Shown: one piece after another, positions 27,147 to 36,090 of the stretch
Layout of the letters: the number at the start of each line of letters is the position of its first letter
Numbering within the stretch: position 1 is the stretch's first letter
Assembly: GCF_022095615.2 (NCBI RefSeq)
Contig: NZ_CP155559.1
Location: 2,849,501-2,913,500 of the forward strand
Length of the DNA stretch: 64,000 bases
Direction: 5' to 3'
DNA from: Bacillus thuringiensis
GTDB lineage: Bacteria; Bacillota; Bacilli; Bacillales; Bacillaceae_G
Notes under the pieces: generated by a model
The model's input: the letters and a program-made list of their open reading frames with translations, nothing else
Database searches by the model: none
What the model was told of the DNA's origin: nothing
Program-made: the position numbers and the translations under genes

Positions 27147-27875
27147 TTATTTAACCGACGATACCCCGTCAATAAAATCACCAATCTTATTTTGAAAAAC
27201 AAAATCAAAGTTATATTCTTGCCCTGTTAACTCTTCATTTACTAAAATGGTCGTTGCTCCTATTTCCCTCTTTGCGATTTGCGGGAATGAAGCGACAGGT
27301 TGCACTTTTAATGACGTTCCCATAACGATAAGTACATCTGTTTCATATAAACGTTTTATCGCATTTTGATATTGCGGCAATGTATCTCCGTATAAAACAA
27401 CGTCTGGATTTAAAATGAAATTACACTTCTCGCAGCGCGGCACTTCATGATCAATCATGTACTGCAAATCATATCCCGCTTTACACTTCGGACAATGTGC
27501 TGTTTGAAGCGTTCCGTGTAGATCAATGACATGTTTACTACCACCTACTTGATGCAAACCGTCAATATTTTGCGTTAAAATCGTAATATCTTTCCCATGT
27601 TCTTCTAATTCAGCTAAAAAGCGATGACCACGATTTGGTTTATATTGATGAAACGTATTAATTTGAAAGATTTCTTTATAATGCTTCCAAAATTCTTTCG
27701 GGCTTCTATTATAATATCCCCTTGATAAATACATCTCCACATTCGCATCAGCATACAATCCATTTGCTGAACGAAAATCTGGAATACCACTTTCCGTACT
27801 TGCACCAGCACCTGTTAATACTGTAATTTTCTTTGCTTTTTCTAAAATTGAACGTACTTCTTCAAATTGTTGCAC
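27147..27875 (-). CDS. Sir2-family NAD-dependent protein deacylase
   Basis: About 242 residues with GAGASTESGIPDFRS, TQNIDGLH, catalytic His in DLHGTL, four zinc cysteines in CPKC...CEKC and the GTSLKVQPVASFP NAD-binding end. It removes acetyl or other acyl groups from lysines using NAD. The frame runs from a GTG at 27884, but the second GTG at 27875 lies at the right distance from GAGGTGATT and gives the usual MQQFEEVRS start. It is followed by a strong terminator and stands alone. Confidence 0.93.
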   Translation of the reverse strand: MQQFEEVRSILEKAKKITVLTGAGASTESGIPDFRSANGLYADANVEMYLSRGYYNRSPKEFWKHYKEIFQINTFHQYKPNRGHRFLAELEEHGKDITILTQNIDGLHQVGGSKHVIDLHGTLQTAHCPKCKAGYDLQYMIDHEVPRCEKCNFILNPDVVLYGDTLPQYQNAIKRLYETDVLIVMGTSLKVQPVASFPQIAKREIGATTILVNEELTGQEYNFDFVFQNKIGDFIDGVSSVK

Positions 27876-27964
27876 AAAAATCACCTCTATGTATATTGCT
27901 ATACTTATTATACCAGTTGTTTACAGGAGGTGTTGTCTTTGTATAACGAACTCTTTAAACTTCC

Positions 27965-28159
27965 TTATTTTATATAGTTTTTCTTAATGATATCTTTTGC
28001 ATTTTTGTAAAGAAATACAAAGAAGATAACTGCTAGGATACCGTTTACCCAGTAATATGTATTTCCAGAGGCAAACCTATTATAAAAGGATTGAGCATTA
28101 TAATATAATAGGCCCGCTGAAAGCACGGTAGCGATTACTAACATACCAAAACTTTTCAA
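27965..28159 (-). CDS. Small two-helix membrane protein
   Basis: About 64 residues with two hydrophobic helices (GMLVIATVLSAGLLYY and WVNGILAVIFFVFLYK) joined by a short polar loop and ending in a basic tail. I do not recognise a family. GAGGTG sits six bases before the TTG at 28159; a GTG at 28168 overlaps the site and is less likely. Confidence 0.65.
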   Translation of the reverse strand: MKSFGMLVIATVLSAGLLYYNAQSFYNRFASGNTYYWVNGILAVIFFVFLYKNAKDIIKKNYIK

Positions 28160-28327
28160 GATACCCACCTCAATTTTAAAAATTCAGATTTTTAAAATAA
28201 TTATACATGAAAATGGGAGAATTTGAAATGTGCAATGTATCCTATCATTATCAAGCTAACGATACATCCTTCCTCCAAACAAAAATAACAACTACATACG
28301 CACTTCGGTACTACCTAAGAATCTTAC

Positions 28328-28975
28328 TTAATGTGTCGTACCCCCAACTTCTACAATATCTACCTCAACTGTCGTCATTACCTCAACTGCCAACTCTATC
28401 CCCTTACTAATAGTAGAAAGTGACATACTCGGTTGACCTGGATAGTTACTCGCTTGTTCTGGTAAAAACGGAATATGAATAAATCCGCCTTTTATTTTCT
28501 TATCATGCTTTTCTAGTTCATGCATGAGACCGTAGAATATATGATTACAAACGAATGTACCTGCTGATTGTGAAACGGAAGCTGGTATGCCCTCTGCTTG
28601 TAGTCTTTTTACAATTGCTTTCATCGGAAGCGTAGACCAATAGGCAGCCGGTCCTTCTTCTACAACTGGTACATCTACTGGCTGATTCCCTTCATTATCA
28701 GCAATCCTTGCATCATCAATATTAATTGCGACACGCTCTATCGTAATATCTGGTCTGCCCCCTGCTTGCCCAATGCATATAATCATTTCAGGATTTAGTT
28801 CTTCTATATATTCTTTTAAAACTTGTATTGATTTATGAAATACAGTTGGTACCTGTTTACTAATAATCTTGTACTCTCCGATTGTTTTTTCATGTAAACT
28901 TTTTGCGACTTCCCAAGCTGGGTTAATACTTTCTCCGCCGAACGGATCGAATCCTGTTAATAATACTGTTTTCAT
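28328..28975 (-). CDS. pcp: Pyrrolidone-carboxylate peptidase
   Basis: About 215 residues with the full peptidase C15 layout: [14 protein letters not shown], the catalytic Glu in [13 protein letters not shown], the catalytic Cys in [11 protein letters not shown] and the catalytic His in [10 protein letters not shown]. It removes N-terminal pyroglutamate from peptides in the cytosol. It is the last gene of the 5-oxoproline operon, 16 bases after DUF979, so it feeds the pathway encoded upstream. Confidence 0.95.
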   Translation of the reverse strand: MKTVLLTGFDPFGGESINPAWEVAKSLHEKTIGEYKIISKQVPTVFHKSIQVLKEYIEELNPEMIICIGQAGGRPDITIERVAINIDDARIADNEGNQPVDVPVVEEGPAAYWSTLPMKAIVKRLQAEGIPASVSQSAGTFVCNHIFYGLMHELEKHDKKIKGGFIHIPFLPEQASNYPGQPSMSLSTISKGIELAVEVMTTVEVDIVEVGGTTH

Positions 28976-28991
28976 AGTTTTCCCCTCCTAA

Positions 28992-29954
28992 TTAGAAACG
29001 ATATACTAGGCCGTACATAATAAACATATTGATAATGAAAATGGAAAGAGCAATTGGTACTTGAGCCTTAATAACGGCATTTTTATCTTTCAATTCTAAA
29101 AGCATTGCTGGAACGATATTAAAGTTTGCTGCCATTGGTGTAAGCAGCGTTCCGCAATATCCAGCAAACATACCGAGAGCTGCCATAATTGCTGGGTTCC
29201 CGCCGTGCATTTGTACAATTAGAGGTAAGCCAATTCCGCCAGTAATTACGGCAAACGCTGCGAAAGCATTTCCCATCACGACTGTAAATAGCATCATTCC
29301 TAAACAATATGCCATAACAGCAACGAACGGATATTCTGTCGGTAACACTTGTCCAACTAAATCAGAAACGACTTGTCCAACGCCAGATTTCGCGAAAATC
29401 CCGCCAAGTGCAGCTAACATTTGTGGTAAAATTACAGCCCAGCCGACAGCTTGTAATAGTCTGCTTCCTTCTTGAACAGGCGTTGTTATTTTCGACTTTG
29501 TAATACGCATCGCCGCAACGAACGCAAGTAATGCTCCTAGTGCTAATGCTACTAGCGTTACTTTATCTGGATCAACAAGTGAGACATTTCCCCATTTGAT
29601 TTTCCCTAACGTTAATGTACCGATAATCGTAAAAATAGGAATTAATAGTGCAGGCATAAAAATTTTATTTTTCAATTTCTCAGCATGTTTCACACGTTCT
29701 TGTACTGGAACTTCTTTCTCCTCTGATTTTGTTACTTTGTTTACTGAAGCTAACACGACCATAGCGAGTACGATACAACCAACGTAAAACGAAGGGATTA
29801 CATTTCCAAATAAAAATGTAACTGCAAATAACGCCCAAAATAAGCTAGAACCAAATCGATTTGGATGTTCACGATCAAATGCAATACGAACAGCGATAAA
29901 GGCAACGATTATACCTAATACGTAATAAATTGTATCCATTGTGATAATGTTCAT
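28992..29954 (-). CDS. DUF979 membrane protein, probable 5-oxoproline transporter subunit
   Basis: About 320 residues with some nine to ten hydrophobic segments and glycine-rich AGYCGTLLTPMAANFNIVPA near the C-terminus, as in DUF979 proteins. These occur next to DUF969 and pyroglutamate genes. Import of 5-oxoproline is inferred from that context and from recalled annotation of the pair, not from a visible binding site. GGAGG precedes the ATG, one base after the DUF969 stop, so the two are coupled. Confidence 0.85.
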   Translation of the reverse strand: MNIITMDTIYYVLGIIVAFIAVRIAFDREHPNRFGSSLFWALFAVTFLFGNVIPSFYVGCIVLAMVVLASVNKVTKSEEKEVPVQERVKHAEKLKNKIFMPALLIPIFTIIGTLTLGKIKWGNVSLVDPDKVTLVALALGALLAFVAAMRITKSKITTPVQEGSRLLQAVGWAVILPQMLAALGGIFAKSGVGQVVSDLVGQVLPTEYPFVAVMAYCLGMMLFTVVMGNAFAAFAVITGGIGLPLIVQMHGGNPAIMAALGMFAGYCGTLLTPMAANFNIVPAMLLELKDKNAVIKAQVPIALSIFIINMFIMYGLVYRF

Positions 29955-29955
29955 T

Positions 29956-30651
29956 TTATATTGCCTCCTTCTCTTCTTTTTCTTTTGATTCCATTGTTTT
30001 CGCTATATATTTATCAAATCTTCTAAATCTGATCCAGCTTACAATAAGTGCAGATATTGCGGTTGGAATACCCCAGAGCGCCATATCCCACACACCGACA
30101 TGCATACCTACTGAATCAAAGAATCCTTTCATTAATAAAATCGCACCAGTTGCGATAAAAATATCTTCTCCGAAAAACCAAGCTGTATTTTCCGCAGCTG
30201 CTGCGTTTGCTTTAATCTTTTCTCTTAACTTTTCAGGGAGCTTACCGTATTTGCCTTGCGCAGCCCCTTCTGCCATCGGTGCAACGAGCGGTCTTACTGT
30301 TTGTGCATGACCACCAATATTCAGTCCAAGTGCTGCTGATGATTCTCTTATCGTAAAATACGACATTAATACTCTTCCAGTTGTTGCGCCTTTTGATTTC
30401 GTTATAAGTGCTTCTGCTCTTTCTTTTAAACCGTAACGCTCTAAAATTCCGATTACCGGTAAAGTTAATATAATCGGCATAGACATATATCTGTTTTCTA
30501 TGAAAAATTTACCGAACATACTGATCACATCATAAAAACTTAATCCTGAAACCATACCAGTAACAATACCAGCGACCATAACGACTAACAGTGTATTTAG
30601 CCTAAATAAAAAACCCACTGCAACAAGTAATATCCCGATTAATTTAATCAT
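29956..30651 (-). CDS. DUF969 membrane protein, probable 5-oxoproline transporter subunit
   Basis: About 231 residues, hydrophobic, with four to six membrane segments and the family stretch LGLNIGGHAQTVRPLVAPMAEGAA. DUF969 always seems to travel with DUF979, and the pair probably forms one permease. The frame opens at a GTG at 30660; GAGGGGA better fits the ATG at 30651. It sits between pxpA and DUF979 in one operon. Confidence 0.85.
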   Translation of the reverse strand: MIKLIGILLVAVGFLFRLNTLLVVMVAGIVTGMVSGLSFYDVISMFGKFFIENRYMSMPIILTLPVIGILERYGLKERAEALITKSKGATTGRVLMSYFTIRESSAALGLNIGGHAQTVRPLVAPMAEGAAQGKYGKLPEKLREKIKANAAAAENTAWFFGEDIFIATGAILLMKGFFDSVGMHVGVWDMALWGIPTAISALIVSWIRFRRFDKYIAKTMESKEKEEKEAI

Positions 30652-30673
30652 TTCTAGCACTTCCCCTCATTTT

Positions 30674-31435
30674 TCATTTCGGTGCACAAATAGAAATACC
30701 ATTAATTTCGAATGTTCTGTATATTTTTTTCGCAAATTGGACTGCTTTCTCTCCATCACCATGTAAACAAATCGTCTGTGCGTGAACTGCTACTTTCTCT
30801 CCGCTCACCGCTCTTACATAGCCTTCTTTCACCATTTGAAGCACTTGCTTTATCGCTTCGTCTTCATTTTTTATAAGTGCATTCTCTTCTGTCCGGCTCG
30901 TTAATGTTCCACCTTGCTTATACGTACGATCTGCAAAAGCTTCTTGTACGAGAGTTATATTGTATTTTTCTGCAGCCTGTATAAATGCCTCGCTATTTGC
31001 TAATCCGTAAAGTAATAGACTTGGATTAATACGATACATTGCCTTTGCGATTGCATCTGCAATTTCCAGATTAGTCGCCGCCATATTATATAGAGCACCG
31101 TGCGGCTTTACATGTTGCATTTTCCCGCCTGCCGCTTTCACAAATGCGTCTAATGCGCCAATTTGATACAATACATAATCGTATACTTCACTCGCTGACA
31201 CATTCATATTTCTTCTTCCAAATCCAATTAAATCTGGAAAACCAGGATGTGCGCCTATTGCTACATTGTGCTGCAGAGCTTTTCCAACCGTTTGCCTCAT
31301 TACAACCGGATCACCCGCATGAAAACCGCAAGCAACATTTATAGAGGAAACGAACGGAAGAATTTCATCATCATTCCCCATTTTATAAGCTCCAAAACTT
31401 TCTCCCAAATCACAGTTTAAATCGATTGTCGTCAC
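30674..31435 (-). CDS. pxpA: 5-oxoprolinase subunit A (LamB/YcsF)
   Basis: About 253 residues starting MTTIDLNCDLGESFGAYKMGND, with VACGFHAGDP, GAHPGFPD and VKPHGALYN, all typical of LamB/YcsF. With PxpB and PxpC it opens 5-oxoproline to glutamate using ATP. A GTG start follows GGAGGGAAATATC. It is downstream of pxpC by 18 bases. Confidence 0.95.
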   Translation of the reverse strand: MTTIDLNCDLGESFGAYKMGNDDEILPFVSSINVACGFHAGDPVVMRQTVGKALQHNVAIGAHPGFPDLIGFGRRNMNVSASEVYDYVLYQIGALDAFVKAAGGKMQHVKPHGALYNMAATNLEIADAIAKAMYRINPSLLLYGLANSEAFIQAAEKYNITLVQEAFADRTYKQGGTLTSRTEENALIKNEDEAIKQVLQMVKEGYVRAVSGEKVAVHAQTICLHGDGEKAVQFAKKIYRTFEINGISICAPK

Positions 31436-31453
31436 GATATTTCCCTCCTAGTG

Positions 31454-32443
31454 TCAGCTTCGTAAAGCGATGAATTTCTTTAATAGATTCATATTTACTT
31501 CTTGTTCTATGTACAATTGTTCCGCTTCTCCAAGCGTAATTTTCTCAAAAGAAACATATTCCCCCGGTTTTAACTGAGCAAGAAGTGGTAAATCTACTGA
31601 AATAATATTCCCCATTCTCGGATAGCCACCTGTCGTTTGCCTATCTGCCATTAATATAATCGGCTGTCCTCCATTAGGAACTTGAATGGTCCCAAACGTA
31701 ACGGGACTCGATAAAATCTCTTTTTCTTCCACTCTATTTAAAACTTCTCCTTCAACTCTATAGCCCATGCGGTCAGCGTGATTAGATACTTTATACTCTT
31801 TCATAAAAAATGCCTGTATACTTTCTTCTGTAAATTGATCATATTCAAAATCAGTTATGACGCGAAGCTTAGGGTATTTCTTATACTTTGGCAGTATGCT
31901 GCTGCTAATTGCCCATTTCGTTTTGATTCGCTCATCCTTTTGTAAGTCTTGAATGAAACGACTCGCTATTTCTGAGTGGGTACCTATTTGAAAATAATCT
32001 CCTTTTTTCAGCATTCTTCCTTCAATACCACCAATCGCAGCACGTATGTAAGTACTTTTGCTTCCCATCGTACGATCAATATGTATACCACCTGCAAATG
32101 TTACATACGTTCTGCAACCACTTTTCACTTTCCCAAAACAAAGCATGCTACCTTCTTCCGCTAAAATGGGACGCCATAACGGGATACGTTCTCCATTCAA
32201 TAACGGTTCCATATCCGCACCGCCAATCGCAAGTAACGTCGTTTTCTTTATTAACAATTTAGGCCCCATGATCGTCATTTCGAGTCCCGCTTCATTCTCG
32301 TCATTACCAACTAACATATTGATTATCCGAAGTGCACTTTGATCCATAGCCCCGCCAACAGGTACACCGTATTGCTGATAATGAGATCGCCCTAAATCTT
32401 GGACTGTTGTAAACATACCTGCATGCAAAACCTCTACATCCAT
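31454..32443 (-). CDS. pxpC: 5-oxoprolinase subunit C (KipA-like)
   Basis: About 329 residues: MDVEVLHAGMFTTVQDLGRSHYQQYGVPVGGAMD at the start and QTTGGYPRMGNI near the C-terminus, the hallmarks of the KipA / biotin-dependent carboxylase-like family. It partners PxpB in ATP-dependent 5-oxoproline hydrolysis. Its ATG overlaps the end of pxpB by ten bases, showing translational coupling. Confidence 0.95.
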   Translation of the reverse strand: MDVEVLHAGMFTTVQDLGRSHYQQYGVPVGGAMDQSALRIINMLVGNDENEAGLEMTIMGPKLLIKKTTLLAIGGADMEPLLNGERIPLWRPILAEEGSMLCFGKVKSGCRTYVTFAGGIHIDRTMGSKSTYIRAAIGGIEGRMLKKGDYFQIGTHSEIASRFIQDLQKDERIKTKWAISSSILPKYKKYPKLRVITDFEYDQFTEESIQAFFMKEYKVSNHADRMGYRVEGEVLNRVEEKEILSSPVTFGTIQVPNGGQPIILMADRQTTGGYPRMGNIISVDLPLLAQLKPGEYVSFEKITLGEAEQLYIEQEVNMNLLKKFIALRS

Positions 32444-33147
32444 CCTTTAGCCCCCTCAAGTGATACGTACTCTTCCTTCGTTATTGGGATAAATCGTAAA
32501 TACATACCGCTTTGGATATACGTTGGTGTTTCTTCTTCCGGATTAAATAAGGAGATTGGTGTTCGACCAATAATATTCCATCCACCCGGTGTTTCAAGCG
32601 GATAAATACCTGTTTGATTTCCGCCAATACCTACTGAACCAGGAGAGATTTGTAACCGCGGTATTTCTTTTCTAGGTGTTTCTAGTTCTTTTGATAGTCC
32701 TCCTAAATACGGGAACCCTGGTGTAAAACCTAACATATACACAAAATATGTTGTTTCACTATGTATGCGAATGACATCTTCTACTTGCAAACCGTGATAA
32801 TGTGCGAGCTCTTCTAAATCAGGTCCATATTCTCCTCCGTAACAAACTGGTATAGAAATATGTTTCACATCTCGTTTCAACTCCTCCTTATACGTATCGA
32901 ACATTCCTGTTATGTATTCGCATACGTAATCATACGGTCTTATCTTTCTATCATTTCCTTTCCATACTTCATATAAATTGTAGTAAACGGCTAATGAAGT
33001 AAACGACGGAACGCATTCAATCATTCCTGCAAATGGATGTTGCTGCAACGCTTGAAATAGTCGTTGTACTTTTCCGTATACATCCATCCCGATTTCTTCA
33101 CCAAATGTAACAATAATTGCTTGATCCCCTAACGCAGAAAATTTCAT
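32434..33147 (-). CDS. pxpB: 5-oxoprolinase subunit B (KipI-like)
   Basis: About 237 residues with LGDQAIIVTFG at the start and the family signature LGFTPGFPYLGGL plus RTPISLFNPEE. In B. subtilis the homologue KipI also inhibits the sporulation kinase KinA, but its conserved role is as a 5-oxoprolinase subunit. GAGGGAGTGGG precedes the ATG. It overlaps pxpC. Confidence 0.95.
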   Translation of the reverse strand: MKFSALGDQAIIVTFGEEIGMDVYGKVQRLFQALQQHPFAGMIECVPSFTSLAVYYNLYEVWKGNDRKIRPYDYVCEYITGMFDTYKEELKRDVKHISIPVCYGGEYGPDLEELAHYHGLQVEDVIRIHSETTYFVYMLGFTPGFPYLGGLSKELETPRKEIPRLQISPGSVGIGGNQTGIYPLETPGGWNIIGRTPISLFNPEEETPTYIQSGMYLRFIPITKEEYVSLEGAKGWM

Positions 33148-33161
33148 CCCACTCCCTCTTT

Positions 33162-33914
33162 CTATGCCAAAAAGCCGAGTTCTTTCGAAATGCGATTCGC
33201 TGTTTCTTTCACCTTCGCGATAAAATATGAAATATTACTTTCGCTGTACTCAATTGCTAATCCCGAAATACTAATACCCGCTACAACCGTTCCATCGCTT
33301 GTGAAAATGGGTGCTGCTATAGCCGCTGTATGATTTTCTAACTCCGAGTAGCTAATTGTATGTCCTTCCTTTTTCGCCAATTGCAACACTTCTAGCAATT
33401 GTTCCTTATCCACAATTGTTCCATCTGCAAACTGTTTTAAATCTGTTTCCTCTATGTATTTCCGTTTCTCTTCCTCAGAGAAATATGATAGTAAAATTCT
33501 CGGACATGCACCCGCATAAAGTGGTGCTCTTCTTCCAACTGCCGTATACACGCGTACAGGCTGAACGCCTTCCATCTTTTCCGCATAAATCGCGTCATTA
33601 CCATCTTGAATAATTAAATTAACTGCCTGGCCTAAACTATCTCTAAGCCCTTTCATATATGGAATCGCAATATTCCTTACTGATAATCTTTGTGAAACAA
33701 GTTGACCGAACCGTAAAAATATGACCCCTAAACGATATTTCCCCTTCTCGTTTTTTTGTAAGAACTCCATTTCTTCTAACGAGCCAATTAAACGATAAAC
33801 AGATGTTTTCGGCATACTCGTAAGCTGAACCATCTCTGTTAAACTTAGCTCTTCATACTCATAAAACAACTCTAAAATATCCATTGTCTTAACTGCCGTT
33901 TTATTTATACTCAT
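33162..33914 (-). CDS. IclR-family transcriptional regulator (KipR-like)
   Basis: About 250 residues. An N-terminal winged helix (MDILELFYEYEELSLTEMVQLTSMPKTSVYRLI) is followed by an IclR effector domain (RRAPLYAGACPRILLSYF, ...AAIAAPIFTSDGTVVAGISISG). It probably represses the operon it heads and responds to 5-oxoproline or a related acid. The frame opens at 33968, but GAGGGAGATAGA fixes the ATG at 33914. A palindrome lies directly upstream. Confidence 0.9.
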   Translation of the reverse strand: MSINKTAVKTMDILELFYEYEELSLTEMVQLTSMPKTSVYRLIGSLEEMEFLQKNEKGKYRLGVIFLRFGQLVSQRLSVRNIAIPYMKGLRDSLGQAVNLIIQDGNDAIYAEKMEGVQPVRVYTAVGRRAPLYAGACPRILLSYFSEEEKRKYIEETDLKQFADGTIVDKEQLLEVLQLAKKEGHTISYSELENHTAAIAAPIFTSDGTVVAGISISGLAIEYSESNISYFIAKVKETANRISKELGFLA

Positions 33915-33928
33915 TCTATCTCCCTCTC

Positions 33929-33945
33929 GTTCCGAAATGCGGAAC
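33929..33945. promoter_or_regulatory. Palindrome, candidate IclR-type operator
   Basis: GTTCCG (33929-33934), five bases, CGGAAC (33940-33945): a perfect 6-bp inverted repeat just upstream of the regulator's ribosome site. A second, imperfect TTCCG...CGAA pair follows at 33951-33965. IclR regulators bind such short inverted repeats, so autoregulation is likely. Confidence 0.55.
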
Positions 33946-34169
33946 TTGAATTCCGTTTTTCGAAACAAACATATAATTTAAAATTATAAAATATTCTTTC
34001 AATTCTATCAATATTTTTTTCAAGCACATAATCCGATATATTTTGTCAGTAATTTAAAATAAGCATAAATAATTACATACATCTGTAAATTTTTATATTA
34101 GACTATAATCCTTTCGAACCATTTGATTTATTATGGTATATGTACAATAAAATGTGAGGAGTGTTTCTT

Positions 34170-34583
34170 TTGAAAAAACTGCTAGTGATTCCTGCCATTA
34201 TGTTATCTTTTTGTATAGGTTATAATGTGATTTTTGCGACAAATGAAGATACTCATTCAACCGCTAAAGTTGCACAACATCATAAAATAGCGAACGAAGA
34301 AATTCATTTTTTCGGATCAAGTATTTCTGGCTTTAACTACTCTCATGGGGATGACTTAAGCGTTCTTGTAAAAAATATAGGCGATTCTCCTCTTCGTTAC
34401 ACTTTATATAACGCTAAAGATTCTTGGATGATTGATGGAACTTTAAAACCTTGGGAACAAGCAATAAGTGAATTTAGTATAAATTGGAGTGATTGGCTTC
34501 CTGAGGGTGAATACAAGATCAATTTTAAAAATAATGATGGTTCTCTTTCAAAAGTTCAAGTTATAGCCAAGCCAAACATTTAA
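34170..34583 (+). CDS. Small secreted protein of unknown function
   Basis: About 137 residues with a Sec signal peptide (KKLLVIPAIMLSFCIGYNVIFA) and a mature part that looks like one immunoglobulin-like beta-sandwich (LSVLVKNIGDSPLRYTLYN ... LPEGEYKINFKN). I do not recognise a named family. The frame opens at GTG 34161; GAGGAG lies eight bases before the TTG at 34170, which gives a normal signal peptide start. Confidence 0.7.
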   Translation: MKKLLVIPAIMLSFCIGYNVIFATNEDTHSTAKVAQHHKIANEEIHFFGSSISGFNYSHGDDLSVLVKNIGDSPLRYTLYNAKDSWMIDGTLKPWEQAISEFSINWSDWLPEGEYKINFKNNDGSLSKVQVIAKPNI

Positions 34584-34594
34584 ATAAATAAGAC

Positions 34595-34630
34595 AAAAAA
34601 GTATGGAAGAATATTTCTCCCATACTTTTT
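34595..34630. terminator. Bidirectional intrinsic terminator
   Basis: AAAAAAGTATGG (34595-34606) pairs with CCATACTTTTT (34620-34630), between the convergent secreted-protein and signal peptidase genes. Confidence 0.82.
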
Positions 34631-34632
34631 CT

Positions 34633-35184
34633 TTATAACGCTCTTACTTGTTTCAACGGCCAAAAAACAGCTTGTCCTTTTCCGACAATCTCATCTTCTG
34701 AAATAAATCCGAACATACGACCGTCTTTAGAAACTTCACGATTATCTCCTAAAACAAACACTTGGCCTTCTGGCACTTTCGTTTTTCCTGTGATTTGTTC
34801 TAACGTAAAGTCTGGAGTTAATACACGACCTGCTGCTTTTTCTTTAAACTCTTTTAAATATGGTTCTTCCATCGCTTTTCCGTTTACATATAACACATCG
34901 TTTTTATACTCAACTGTATCGCCTGGTAAACCAATTACTCTTTTTACTAAATCGTATCCTTCTTTTCCGTGGAAGACGATAATATCAAAGCGTTCTAATC
35001 CACTTATACTATAACCAATCTTATTCACAAGAACTCGTTCGTTATTTTCTAAAGTGGGCATCATCGATTCACCTTGTACTAACGACGGTGTAAATAAGAC
35101 ACCGCGAATAATAGCGATTAATACAAGGGTAAATCCTATCGTTTTAGCCCATGAGAATAATTCTTTCTTCGTATTTTCCTTCAT
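34633..35184 (-). CDS. lepB: Signal peptidase I
   Basis: About 183 residues: one N-terminal membrane helix, catalytic Ser40 in GESMMPTL, catalytic Lys81 in LVKRVIGLPGD and GDNREVSKDGR. It is closer to the usual SipS/SipT type than the copy at 24149-24676. It cleaves exported precursors at the membrane. GAGGAG precedes the ATG, 23 bases after the CutC gene's start side, but the two genes read in the same direction with CutC upstream. Confidence 0.93.
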   Translation of the reverse strand: MKENTKKELFSWAKTIGFTLVLIAIIRGVLFTPSLVQGESMMPTLENNERVLVNKIGYSISGLERFDIIVFHGKEGYDLVKRVIGLPGDTVEYKNDVLYVNGKAMEEPYLKEFKEKAAGRVLTPDFTLEQITGKTKVPEGQVFVLGDNREVSKDGRMFGFISEDEIVGKGQAVFWPLKQVRAL

Positions 35185-35207
35185 CGTTTCTCCTCTTTCT
35201 TACGTGT

Positions 35208-35885
35208 TTATTGTATGATTTGAACTAATTCCTGTACTAAATTAGGATCAATTTCAGCAAAACATGATTTCCCTTCTCTTACCGCTGTACCGACATGAGC
35301 TTGCGAAATTCCAGTTTCATCTAGCAATCGCTTTATATTTTCTTTCGTCACGCCAGCTCCAGCTACAAGTTGAATTTGACCATCGCTTACCTTTTGCATT
35401 TCTGTAAGCATCGGAATATTATCAACTATATTTCCTTGCCCACCTGAAGTTAAGACGTGAGTCACTTTATGAAACTTCTTTAAAGTTCTCATCGCTTCTA
35501 CTGGACTTTCTGTGTCGTCTATTGCTCGGTGATATGTGACATTTATCCCCTCTACCACAGATAATAAATCCGCTAGTTTCTCTTCATCCACTTCATTTCG
35601 TTCATTTAATACACCTAATACCACACCAGCTACTCCTAATTTCTGAGCAACTACAATATCTTCTTTCATCATTTCAATTTCTTCTTCCGTATATGTAAAA
35701 GACTTCGCATGCGGACGAATCATAACGTGAATCGGTATATGTACTGCTTCTACCGCTTTTTTAATAAATGCATAACTCGGCGTTAAACCGCCTTCTGTAT
35801 AAGATGAAATTAATTCAATTCGCTTCCCGCCAGCTCGTTCAATTCGTTTTACATCTTCTAAACATGTTGCAATAACCTCTAGCAT
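35208..35885 (-). CDS. cutC: CutC family protein
   Basis: About 225 residues starting MLEVIATCLEDVKRIERAGGKRIEL with the CutC motifs GLTPSYAFIK, VMIRPHAKSF, VTYHRAID and LTSGGQ. It has a TIM-barrel fold. The classical role in copper homeostasis is poorly supported, and the reaction is unknown. GAGGTCATCTC precedes the ATG. It is 23 bases upstream of the signal peptidase gene, so they may be cotranscribed. Confidence 0.92.
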   Translation of the reverse strand: MLEVIATCLEDVKRIERAGGKRIELISSYTEGGLTPSYAFIKKAVEAVHIPIHVMIRPHAKSFTYTEEEIEMMKEDIVVAQKLGVAGVVLGVLNERNEVDEEKLADLLSVVEGINVTYHRAIDDTESPVEAMRTLKKFHKVTHVLTSGGQGNIVDNIPMLTEMQKVSDGQIQLVAGAGVTKENIKRLLDETGISQAHVGTAVREGKSCFAEIDPNLVQELVQIIQ

Positions 35886-36010
35886 GAGATGACCTCTTTT
35901 CGTGCTTTTTTCTTATTATAACATTAGTAAAAATAAGAAACCTAGCTTTCTCCTTTAAAACTATAAAAAGAAGAATGAAAAGAAAGATTTTTTAAATTGA
36001 TAATTCTATA

Positions 36011-36057
36011 AAAAAGAGTAACCTCCTAGAACTTCAGACTAGGTGTTACTCCTTTTT
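36011..36057. terminator. Intrinsic terminator of the spoIIP-like gene
   Basis: A long imperfect hairpin with outer arms AAAAAGAGTAA and TTACTCCTTTTT and an inner CCTAG/CTAGG stem. It is downstream of the minus-strand SpoIIP gene. Confidence 0.75.
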
Positions 36058-36090
36058 ATTTTACAAAAACACTAGGTTTCCCCTATATAT

